Part shown: positions 35,760-44,414 of the stretch, piece after piece
How positions within the stretch are numbered: position 1 is the stretch's first letter
How the letters are laid out: every line of letters begins with the position of its first letter
Assembly: GCF_027595985.1 (NCBI RefSeq)
Contig: NC_073304.1
Span: 215,418,500-215,482,499, forward strand
Direction of reading: 5' to 3'
From: Sorex araneus
Taxonomy: Eukaryota > Chordata > Mammalia > Eulipotyphla > Soricidae
DNA length: 64,000 bases
Notes under the pieces: model-generated
Told to the model about the DNA's origin: nothing
What the model saw: the letters and a program-made list of their open reading frames with translations, nothing else
Databases searched by the model: none
Translations under genes and position numbers: made by a program

Positions 35760-35799
35760 ATATTGAATAATATGACAAACTATGTTTTCAATTTCCTAG

Positions 35800-35908
35800 G
35801 AGTATAACATGTATGGCTGGTGGATAGGAGAACTGAACAGCCTCGTTGGGATTGTGCCAAAGGAGTATCTCACCACCGCCTTTGAAGTGGAAGCCCCATG
35901 AAGCCCAG
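35800..35908 (+). CDS. SKAP1: SKAP1 last coding exon, C-terminal half of SH3 domain and stop
   Basis: The acceptor is TTTTCAATTTCCTAG. The exon encodes [17 protein letters not shown], then [16 protein letters not shown], with TGA at 35899-35901. The WW pair of the SH3 ligand groove and the G-x-V-P-x-x-Y motif are intact. The tail ends EVEAP, whereas I recall EVEER in human, so the last two residues differ. A CAG|GTATCAG donor lies 7 nt after the stop, so the exon probably splices at 35908 to a non-coding 3' UTR exon; that is too close to the stop to trigger nonsense-mediated decay. If this donor is unused, the exon simply continues as 3' UTR. A retroposon insertion ends only 40 nt upstream of the exon (35521-35759). 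Confidence 0.93.
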
Positions 35909-36008
35909 GTATCAGAACTTTAGCCAAGGGCTCTGTGGCCAGACCTACATTCCTCTCAGGAGGATACAAGTTATGAATGAAGTAGCTTTGCTTTATTTAC
36001 AAAAGTGA

Positions 36009-36345
36009 GGAGCTGGAGTGATAGCACAGTGGGTAGGCCATTTGCCTTGCATGTCACCCACCTGAGTTTGATCCCGACATACCATATGGTCCCCTGAACA
36101 CTGCCAAGTGGAATTCCTGAGCACAGAGCCAGGAGTAACCCTTGAGCACCATCAGGCGAGGCCCAAAGAACAAACTAAAAAAAATGATATTAGGGACAGA
36201 GCGATAGTACAGCGGGTAGGCATTTGCCATACCCAGCCTGGGTTCAATCTCTGGCACCAGATATGTCCTCCTCAGTACCACCAGGAGTGATCCCTGAGCA
36301 CAAAGCCGGGAGTAAGTACTGAGCACTTCCATGTAGATCCTATAA
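36009..36345 (+). mobile_element. Two SOR SINEs in tandem orientation
   Basis: 36009-36185 (GAGCTGGAGTGATAGCACAG) and 36190-36345 (GGGACAGAGCGATAGTACAG), in the intron between the stop-bearing exon and the 3' UTR exon of SKAP1. Confidence 0.85.
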
Positions 36346-36414
36346 ACATAAACACATACAATGCAATCTAGTGATTTAATTAATGGAGAAATGTTTTTCT
36401 CTTCTGTAAAAATC

Positions 36415-36505
36415 TGGAGAAAGGGAAGAGAAGAGAGGGGAAGGGGAAGAGGAAGAAAAAGGAGAAGAAAAGGGGAAGAAAGGGAAGGAAAGGAAAAGGG
36501 ACCGC
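36415..36505. repeat. Polypurine (GGAA/GAGA) tract
   Basis: About 90 bases of almost pure A and G on the + strand. Confidence 0.85.
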
Positions 36506-36552
36506 TCTTCTCTACAGATAATGAAATGCACTCTGTGTTGGTCAGTTGTGTT

Positions 36553-36726
36553 TTGTTTCTTTGTTTTTTGGGTCACATCCGGCAATGCACAGGGGTTACT
36601 CCTGGCTCTGCACTCAGGAATCACCCCTGGTGGTGCTTTGAAGATCATATGGGATGCTGGGAATCGAACCCGGGTCGGCCGCATGGAAGTCAAATGCCCT
36701 ACCCACTGTGCTATTGCTCCAGCCCC
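36553..36726 (-). mobile_element. SOR SINE
   Basis: GGGTCACATCCGGCAATGCA to TGCTCCAGCCCC, followed at once by (TG)n 36731-36763. Confidence 0.9.
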
Positions 36727-36729
36727 AAG

Positions 36730-36765
<36 letters not shown>

Positions 36766-36865
36766 AAGCAGCAAAGAAAAACAGACCAAATTTGTTCTGT
36801 TTTTGTATGAAGGGAGTTGTAAGTGTGTATGAGAAATTTCTGGAAGGGGAAAGAAAATGTCAATG

Positions 36866-37035
36866 GAGCCAGAGTACAGTAGATAGGGCGCTTGCCTTGC
36901 ACATGGCCAACCTAACTTCAATCTCGGGCATCCCATATGGTTCCCTGAGCACCACCAGGAGTGATTCCTGAGTCCAAAACCACAAGTAAGCCCTGAGCAC
37001 TGCCAGGTGTGGCCCCAAAACAAAAAGAAATAAAA
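36866..37035 (+). mobile_element. SOR SINE
   Basis: GAGCCAGAGTACAGTAGATA to GTGTGGCCCCAAAAC; ends about 125 bases before the SKAP1 3' UTR exon. Confidence 0.8.
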
Positions 37036-37159
37036 AAGAAAATGATACCGAGTAAGCATCCAGAACAGAGGCAGGGTGGGAGAGGGAAGCATCTTCCCCT
37101 CTGCCCCTTTGTACCGTTTACATTTTGAATCCTAAAAGCAAATGTTTTTCCTCCTTTAG

Positions 37160-37515
37160 AATATAGAACCTTCTCTCCCGCCTACCTTTGGGAAGACACA
37201 CCCTCACCGCCCTTCCCCCACTCCCCCCCAAGAAAAAAAAACAGACTCTTCTTCTTACTGGAGATCCAAGTCTCATCTGACACCTGGGAACAGCTGCAAG
37301 CCGCAACAACAGACAGGAAGAGGCTCCACTGCACCCCTGTGGCTGCACCCGCCTTGTCCTGGCTCCTCCTGCCCCTAACTCCTCCACTTGCCCACCCCTC
37401 TGCCTGCCCCAGGCCTGTCCAGAGAAGACGGAGTGATGCAAGCCTGGAAGAGGGCATGGCGGTTGTTTGGCCTGGGCTGAAAAGCACAATAAAACTTCAG
37501 ATTTGGATTGTGAGG
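37160..37515 (+). other. SKAP1: Probable SKAP1 terminal 3' UTR exon
   Basis: A strong acceptor (AATGTTTTTCCTCCTTTAG) precedes 37160, and the following unique, repeat-free sequence runs to an AATAAA at 37488. The interval carries no SINE, in contrast to its flanks. It is inferred to be the 3' UTR exon joined to the donor at 35908/35909. The end at about 37515 is a guess of roughly 20 nt past the signal. RNA-seq would settle the junction. Confidence 0.55.
37488..37493 (+). terminator. SKAP1 poly(A) signal AATAAA
   Basis: A canonical AATAAA sits in GCACAATAAAACTTCAG and is followed within 10-45 nt by a GU-rich stretch (GGATTGTGAGGTGGTTGCTG, then CCTTGTTGTC), the usual downstream element. It is the first convincing signal downstream of the SH3-encoding exons on the + strand. 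Confidence 0.65.
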
Positions 37516-37879
37516 TGGTTGCTGTTCCTTGTTGTCACCAAATCAAAATGCTGGTCCTGGGGATTCTCCAGTGGGTGGGAAAGGATAACAGAGTAAACAG
37601 AGCCATCGGAGAAGGTGCTGGCACTGGTCTCTCAGCAGAGCAGAATCATCTCTGGGACTCGGGCCTGCAGGAGTTCTGCGGTTTTGCTTTTCTGAGGACC
37701 GTCTCAAACGAGGCCAGGCTCGGAGAGCATCTTGGGGTCAGCACATTGGAGAGTTCCGTTCCCACTTCCCTGCGTGCCCAGCATCTCAGCAAGTACCCCG
37801 GGGCAGGGAGGCCTGACAACCCGCAGGCCGGTTGTCTTCTACTGTTTTCTGTGTCTTGAAGAGAAACATAGTTGTTATA

Positions 37880-38030
37880 AACCCTGGAAGCAGAGAGTCT
37901 GGGAATAAATCCCAGGTGCCCAGTTATTACCTATGGTCTCCAGAGCTAGGCACTTGGACATTCATGCCTCAATTTTCTCACAGTAGAAAGTGTTATCTTC
38001 TATCTCCTCAGGTTATTAAAGGAAGGTCAA
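37880..38030 (+). mobile_element. MIR-like fragment
   Basis: CTCAATTTTCTCACAGTAGA and the preceding CCTATGGTC...AGCTAGGCACTTGGAC resemble the MIR core. Weak. Confidence 0.4.
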
Positions 38031-38200
38031 AGTTGGGGCAAGAGACAAAATACAAAGGGTAAGACACCTGCCCTGCCTGTTGCTGATGCCAGTTTGATCC
38101 CTGGCGATGTATATGGTCCCCCAAGCACTGCTAGGAGTGAGCCCTGAAACTAGTCAACTATACACAACATGCCCCCCCCCAGAAAAAAGAAAAGAAAAGG
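38030..38200 (+). mobile_element. Old SOR SINE
   Basis: GGGGCAAGAGACAAAATACA, CAGTTTGATCCCTGGCGATG, ends in a C-run and A-rich tail. Confidence 0.65.
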
Positions 38201-38332
38201 GAAATGTGGAAGAAAAGTTACAGGAGTTATTTTTATTTAGTATACTTGGAACAACACCTGGTATGTAGATTACTGCTCGTTAAGGGTTTGCTGTTGTCAT
38301 TGCCTGATTCTTCACATAAGAAATATTTTAAG

Positions 38333-38505
38333 GGGCTGGAGCAATAGCACAGCAGGTAGGGTGTTTGCCTTGCACGTGGCTGACCCTGGTTCGAATCCCA
38401 GCATCCCATATGGTCCCCTGAGCACCGCCAGGAGTAATTCCTGAGTGCAGAGCCAGGAGTAACCCCTGTGCATCTCAGGGTGTGACCCAAAAAGAAAAAA
38501 TATAT
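38333..38505 (+). mobile_element. SOR SINE, young-looking
   Basis: GGGGCTGGAGCAATAGCACA to GGGTGTGACCCAAAAAG; AT-rich flanks AATATTTTAA / ATATATTTTAA suggest the duplication. Confidence 0.92.
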
Positions 38506-38534
38506 ATTTTAAGATCTCTGAGAGGCAAGAGAGG

Positions 38535-38815
38535 ACTGGGTTTGATTCCTGGCGTTATGAACACAGAGACACAGATAAGAGGAGCTCCTGAGCATCCTCA
38601 GGGTGACACCCCTCAAATATAAAATGAAATCTTATACTTGTCTCTGGGGGCCACCTGTACAGTGGGCAGAGCGTTTGTCTTGCTTGTGGCCGGCCAGTCT
38701 GGGCTCAATCTTCAGCATCCCTATGGGCTTCTGAGCACCACCAGGAGTGATTCCTGAGTACAGCATCAGGAGAAATCCCTAAGCATCACCAGGTGTGATC
38801 CCAGGAGCAAAAAGA
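38535..38815 (+). mobile_element. Two diverged SOR SINEs
   Basis: 38535-38635 lacks the head; 38648-38815 keeps GGGGGCCACCTGTACAGTGG and ATCACCAGGTGTGATCCC. Confidence 0.65.
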
Positions 38816-39394
38816 GAAGATATTTTATCTCTGACAATGCCATTTCAGAACAGCTCTCCATGAGCAGTAGCTTTCCTCGATTCTAGAACAACTATTGTTT
38901 TGACTGGACCAGGAAATAGCCTCTGAATATCATTGGTGTGGCCCCAACTCAGATAAGAAGAACAACAACCATGTGCAGTCCCAGAAGTAAGACACCTGTC
39001 TCATAGCACCGAGAGAGAAACCGGGGAGAGAAAGGGAGTCAGGGATAGGGTTAGTGCTTTCCAGACTCCTCTAAAGATTTTATACCAGCTATCCTTTTCC
39101 AAATGTTCTAAGAAATGAATTTTTAAAAAAAAAGGAAAGAAAGCCGTTTGTGTGAAGAGGTAAGAAAAGGGTAGGCTGTATTGCAAACCATAATGCCCAA
39201 AAGGAGAGAAAAGGAGAGAGAGAAAGACAGAGAGAGAGAAGTTCTGCCATAAGTCTCAACCTTTAACATGTTACTAGTCTCTTATAGAAGGGCTTAATGG
39301 CTCCTGGGTGAAATACAACAGTCTTCACACACTTTCCTCACACACTTTGTCTCATTTTTATAATAGATTATTCATAACCAGCAGTACAAAATAA

Positions 39395-39735
39395 GTTATT
39401 TTGGTTCTGCTTTGGGGGCAGGGTTTGGGGGTTCGGGATGGAAATATGGTGGTGGGAAGGTGTAATGGTGGTGGGATTGGTGTTCGAATATTAAATGTAG
39501 TCAAATATTGTGAATAACTTTATAAAAATAAAATAAAAGTAAATAAAAGAAAAGTGGCTGCCTTAGAGGCAGGTGGGAGTGGGGAGCTGGAGGGAACTGG
39601 GAAACTGAGGACACTGATGAAGGGAAATGTACACTGGTGAAGGGAGGGATGATGGAACATTGTATGACCAAAACCCAATCATGAACAACTTTGTAACTGT
39701 GTATCTCACAGGATTTGATAAAATAAAATAAAGTC
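39395..39735 (+). mobile_element. Two L1-type 3' ends in tandem
   Basis: 39395-39550 ends GTGAATAACTTTATAAAAAT; 39560-39735 ends ACAACTTTGTAACTGTGTAT...AAATAAAAT. Both share GGTGAAGGGA/GGTGGTGGGA motifs with the antisense copies at 674 and 33840. Confidence 0.6.
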
Positions 39736-39739
39736 AAGG

Positions 39740-40294
39740 AGTAAGTAAAAAGAAAAGCATGAGAAAGAAAAAGGGTAAAATTTAGGTTTGGGGTTGGAGG
39801 GAAGAAAAGAGAAAAGACAATCCAGAACTGACTGAAATGTCCCCTCCACTTCACACAGGGTGCGAAAGGAAAAGGAACCACTAGGTGGCAGCATATGAGC
39901 AGATGAATCCAATAGAGCCAATTGCCTCCTGTTTTAGGAACCTTTGCGCCAAACCCCACCCACAGGTTAAGGACAATGAGCCTGTTCTGAAGAGTTCCAC
40001 TGGCACAAGTCATAGAAGTCCACCCATGCCCAAATTGTTTTCTCCCTGCTGAACCCCAGAGACCCAATCTGGGAGGCGAGGTAGCTAAAAGGCGAGAATC
40101 CCATTGTCCCACAATGGAATTCTCACATTGCTGTGGCAGAGAAGCAAGAGGCTGTCTAAAAGAGAAAGGACTAGGGTTGGAAGGGGGACCTGGACCCAGG
40201 CAGGTGATTACACCCTGCACAGTTCTAGATGCTTCCAATACCCTGGCCACTGACTTCCAGCATCTGAAACAAAAGCCCTTTAATAACCCCTTCT
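39740..40294. other. Unique intergenic sequence
   Basis: Between SKAP1 and SNX11. No gene or repeat recognised. Confidence 0.4.
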
Positions 40295-40308
40295 ATACCT
40301 GTTACTCA

Positions 40309-40933
40309 GAGGGTAAAGAAAGTCTCTTGCCCGCATGCCTGGCTGTCTTCCTGGGGGCCCCTTGGAGCGGGTGGGCTCCAGCTTCCCTCCCTATCCTGAG
40401 CAGTGCTCCCATGGCCGAAGACTTGCAGAGCCTAGCCACAGCCATGCTCCAGGTCCCTCTCCACACGTTCGGACGAGCCTCACACATGAAGGTACCGGCA
40501 GAGGAACCCAGGTGTGTGGGACCCGGGGCTAAGATCTCCAAGCTTGCTCTGATCAGGACTGGGCCTCTTCTGCCCAGATTTCCCATTTTCCAATAGCTAG
40601 GCGGTCACACCCAGGGAGGGACTGCCCCCGGCGCCATGTAATCTCACCAATGGCCAACATCCAGAGACTTAAAACCAAACCCCAAAAGTTTTTACATCTT
40701 ATAGCCTACTTCTCCCTCTGGGAGAACCTACCGAGAGTTTCCTGCCTTGCAAACTCCCCATGCTGTATTCATATGCCAAAACCAGTAACAATGCTGGGTC
40801 TCATTCCCCTGACCCTGAAAGAGCCACCAATGCGGCATCCTTAGGAAGGACGAGTAAAGAGAGGCTCCTGAAATCTCAGGGCTAGGACAAATAGAGAAAT
40901 TACTGAGATCACTCAAGAAAATTGACGATCAAC

Positions 40934-40991
<58 letters not shown>

Positions 40992-41005
40992 CGATGATGA
41001 TGATG
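40309..41005 (+). mobile_element. 697-bp retroposon, candidate 5'-truncated LINE
   Basis: A perfect 14-base duplication ATACCTGTTACTCA lies at 40295-40308 and 41006-41019, so the whole interval is one insertion. The last part (from CGAGAGTTTCCTGCCTTGCA at about 40733) is homologous to the headless element at 35521 and to the A-tail-less SINE body, and the 3' end is (GAT)n. The first 420 bases are GC-rich and match no family I know; no long coding frame of a reverse transcriptase is evident. A LINE 3' UTR is the simplest reading; a composite element is the alternative. Confidence 0.75.
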
Positions 41006-41007
41006 AT
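40935..41007. repeat. (GAT)n microsatellite, tail of a retroposon
   Basis: About 24 GAT units with one GAC, between AATTGACGATCAACAG and the target duplication. Confidence 0.95.
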
Positions 41008-41019
41008 ACCTGTTACTCA

Positions 41020-42185
41020 AAGAAACAACTATTTTCCAAATGGCAAAGGTTTTATTTTGATTTAATTTGTTTTTTGGCACCTTTGTCTAATGTAGAATAG
41101 GCACCACACTTAGAGCACTGGCCCTTCTAGCTATAACACTCAGCAGGAAAAGAAATTAGATTGGCCCTAAAAGACATCAGCTAATGCACTGACTGGGAGC
41201 CTTGTCCATAGCCATCTGGCTGTATATGAGATCATTAAATGCTGGAAAAAGTTTGAGAAGTGTGTTGTATGGATCACCCAATCCACAGACTGAAGGGTAT
41301 GCTCCAGGAGGAGAAAGTCTATGGAAAGTTCCAGATAGACTGTAGGTATTTGTTCGTTGCCTTCAGAAGATTTCCTTGTGAGTTCAGCCTCCCTAAGCAA
41401 AACCTCTCCCCCGCTCAATTCAGCAGCCACCATTTTAGCCGGCAGCCTCCAATGTCAGCTGGTAAATCAGATTACCTCTCTCTGCCCCCACTAACCAGGC
41501 CTGCCTTACTGCCTGTGACTAACTGGTTATCTGGGGCATTAAGTCACGTAAGTAACCGCATTCCAAGTAGGATGGCTTTTAAATAGCTACTCATTGCATT
41601 GGCATGTAAAGTAGGAGAGGGCTGTGTATGCTTTTTCCCCTCTGGAGATTTTCTGTCAAGAGGGAAAATTAGGAAAACTAAGATCCTAAATATAAGAAAC
41701 AAGGCTCCACCTACCCAGAGATGGCTCCATCGGGCTTGCGTTATCCAAGCTGCTAATCTGAGAATACTAAGTGCTCTGAAAGGAATCCTGCAGCTATATT
41801 TCATTAAAAATACATTTTTCTAGTACTCATATAGTATTCTGTCATTCATATAGCAAAATAGCACGGACACTTATTTTACAATTACCTCAATATTAAATTT
41901 TCCCACATGATGGTCTGTTATATCTTTTAGAAATCTGTATTTAATTCAAAACCAACTACATTTTCCCTCTAGTGAATAAAAATGGGCAAGAGAAGAGAAT
42001 TCCTATTAAATTTTATCCCTAAACCCAGACAGTTTTATTCCACTTAAAGTGAGAGCAATGTCCAAAGGTTGGGCCCCCCAGACACCCTCCCTGGTCTGTG
42101 ACAGATACTTTATTGAAACATGGTGTGTGAGGAATAGCCCGGATTTCCAGTTCTCATTATCTTCTTACTTGGTTATTAGGTGGCA
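41020..42185. other. Unique intergenic sequence
   Basis: AT-rich, no repeats or genes recognised. Confidence 0.45.
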
Positions 42186-42189
42186 CCCC

Positions 42190-42262
42190 CTTCCTCAGTC
42201 TTTGCAAGTAGCAAACCCGAGGCTCTGTGAGATAGTAACTTGGCACCAGTCACACAGAACCC
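42190..42262 (-). mobile_element. MIR-like fragment
   Basis: AACCCGAGGCTCTGTGAGAT, TAACTTGGCACCAGTCACAC resembles the antisense MIR core. Confidence 0.5.
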
Positions 42263-42468
42263 GCTGGGGAGGGGAAATGGAATGAAATTCTCAGGCTGCT
42301 GCTTTGCAGCTGGAATCAGATTCAATTGCATGTAGACACACCAGTAACACATTTCCAGCATCCACATTCCATGCCGGTCACGTGTGTTACAATAAGGCAG
42401 GGGAGTCTATGCCGAGTGCAAGATAAGACGTGTGGGGGCAGAGGGGACACACCTGCTTCTGTCACCCA

Positions 42469-42555
42469 TGGGATGTTGCTCAGTTGTCGAGAGCACTTGC
42501 TTTGCATGTGTGAGGCCCTGGGTTCAATCCCTGACACTGCCAACTAAGTAAAAAT
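42469..42555 (+). mobile_element. tRNA-Ala-like (ID-like) SINE
   Basis: TGGGATGTTGCTCAGTTGTC, GAGAGCACTTGCTTTGCATG, then GGTTCAATCCC at 42521-42531 (B box) and a short A-rich end. It resembles a tRNA-Ala gene and the rodent ID family and is distinct from SOR. Confidence 0.55.
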
Positions 42556-42624
42556 GAAATTGAAGAGAAGCATGAAAGAAAAAAAACAAAGCCTTTTTTT
42601 CCCCCCCAGGGAGCAAGGAAGGTG

Positions 42625-42905
42625 GTTTGGGGTCATGACCAGCAGTGCTCAGGGGATACTGCTGCTCAGGGCTTGCCCCTAGTGATGCTCCGGGACCATG
42701 CAGTGCCGGCGATCAAACTGCGGTCAGTTATGTACAAGGCCTTCATTCTGTACTATCTTTTTGTGTTTGGGAACACACCCAGTGGTTCTCAGGGCTCTGA
42801 GCTCAGGGGTACTGGGGGACCACATGGGATGCCAGGGATCAAACCCAAGGGTGGCCGTGTGCAAGGCAAGCACCCTGTCTGCTGTACTATCAATCCATGC
42901 ACTCC
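42625..42905 (-). mobile_element. Two diverged SOR SINEs
   Basis: 42625-42757 and 42758-42905, both antisense, next to a (CA)n tract at 42910-42943. Confidence 0.7.
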
Positions 42906-42907
42906 CC

Positions 42908-42946
<39 letters not shown>

Positions 42947-42954
42947 GTTTGTTT

Positions 42955-43136
42955 GGGGGCTGGAGAGATAGCACAGCAGGTAGGGCGTTTGCCTTGAACA
43001 CAGCCGACCCAGGTTTGATTCCCAGCATCCCATAAGGTCCCCCAGGCACGGCCAGGGGTCATTCCTGAGTGCATGAGCCAGGAATGACCCCTATGCATCG
43101 CCAGATGTGACCCAAAAAGCAGAAAAAAAAAGTTTT
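42955..43136 (+). mobile_element. SOR SINE
   Basis: GGGGCTGGAGAGATAGCACA to GTGACCCAAAAAGC; TTGTTTG on both sides. Uses the longer tail form with GTGCATGAGCCAGGAATGAC. Confidence 0.9.
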
Positions 43137-43639
43137 AAAAAATAATTTGTTTGTTTAATTTGGGCAATTTAAGAACAAAACTCAGATCCAGGAACCAAGC
43201 TGCTTTGATCTTTAAGCCCCAAAGCAGCTGGGGCGGGGGCGGGGGGGGCTCCCCACAGGAACCAGGAAGGCTAACTCCCGAGTCTCTGCTGGGTTCATTC
43301 CCACAGTCCCAGCAGAATCTGCAGCGTTGCCTTTCCGAGAAGCAGCCATCTACGGAGAGGCTTATCCTCCCCCACAGCCCAGTGACTCAAACTAATTTTC
43401 TAGTTTGTGGATTACCATAGTCCCCTGCTCCTCCCCGCCCCTCCTGCCCAGCTATTTCATTCCCATCAGAATTTACAGCAACTGGGGAGGGAGTTTGAAA
43501 CTTTAGGCTAAAAAGGAGATTTTTCTTCTCCATGGGATTTAAATGATCCTCCCAATTTCCCTAGAAAAAGCTAACTGTTCAGAAAACACCCTGGGTTTTT
43601 GGGGGCACTGCAAAGATGTGTTACTGACCATCCTGATGT

Positions 43640-43763
43640 GCCCGGGGCTTTCTCTTGCGGGGATCACTCCTGGCAATGCTCGGGGGACCATCTGGGGTGC
43701 CAAGGATCGGACCCAGGTAGGGCACATGCAAGGCAAGTGCCACCATGCTGTCTCCAGCCCTCA
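43640..43763 (-). mobile_element. SOR SINE, 3' part missing
   Basis: GGGGATCACTCCTGGCAATG to CTGTCTCCAGCCC. Confidence 0.75.
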
Positions 43764-43905
43764 TTGGCAACTCTTTGGAGATTTAATAAATGGTACATTT
43801 TAAGATGCAATTCATACTTATAAACCAAATATGAATATAGTACTATATTCATGCAGTACTATAGCAAATATAGTACTGCCCCCAAAAAACACATATACCA
43901 GACTA

Positions 43906-44080
43906 GGGCCAGAGCAATAGTATAACAGGTAGGGCGCTTACTTGCCTTGCACGCAGCCAACGTTTAGTTTAATCCCCAGCATCCCATATGTTCCCCCGAG
44001 CCCACCAGGAGTAAAATCTGAGCAGAGAGAGAGCCAGGAGGAAGCCCTGGGCACCGCCCAACTGTGACCCTAAAACCAAC
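43906..44080 (+). mobile_element. SOR SINE, diverged
   Basis: AGGGCCAGAGCAATAGTATA head, with a duplicated CTTACTTGCC. Confidence 0.8.
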
Positions 44081-44232
44081 CAAAACTAAGCAACCTATTG
44101 AATTAGAGGGAAAATGAAGTACAACCAGAAGCATGATTCTATCATTTATTTTCCACTCGAGATGCTTTTGAGGCTTCAGAGGGGTACAGGACATAGGGAT
44201 GAGCAGTCACCCTAAAAAAAAAAAGGGGGCAG

Positions 44233-44414
44233 GGGCTGGAGCAATAGCACAGCAAGTAAGGCGTTTGCCTTCCATGCTGCCGACCTGGGTTCGATTCCCA
44301 GCATCCCATATGGTCCCCAGAGCACCGCCAGGAGTAATTCTTGAGTGCATGAGCCAGGAGTAACCCCTGTGCATTGCCGGGTGTGACCCAAAAAGCAAAA
44401 AAAAAAAAAAAAGG
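44233..44414 (+). mobile_element. SOR SINE, young-looking
   Basis: GGGGCTGGAGCAATAGCACA to GGGTGTGACCCAAAAAGC plus A15; AAAAAGGGGGCA flanks it. Confidence 0.92.

Noticed and set aside
39501-40250. 249-codon frame on the - strand rich in F and L
   Set aside because: Antisense of two L1-type 3' ends and neighbouring unique DNA; not a gene.
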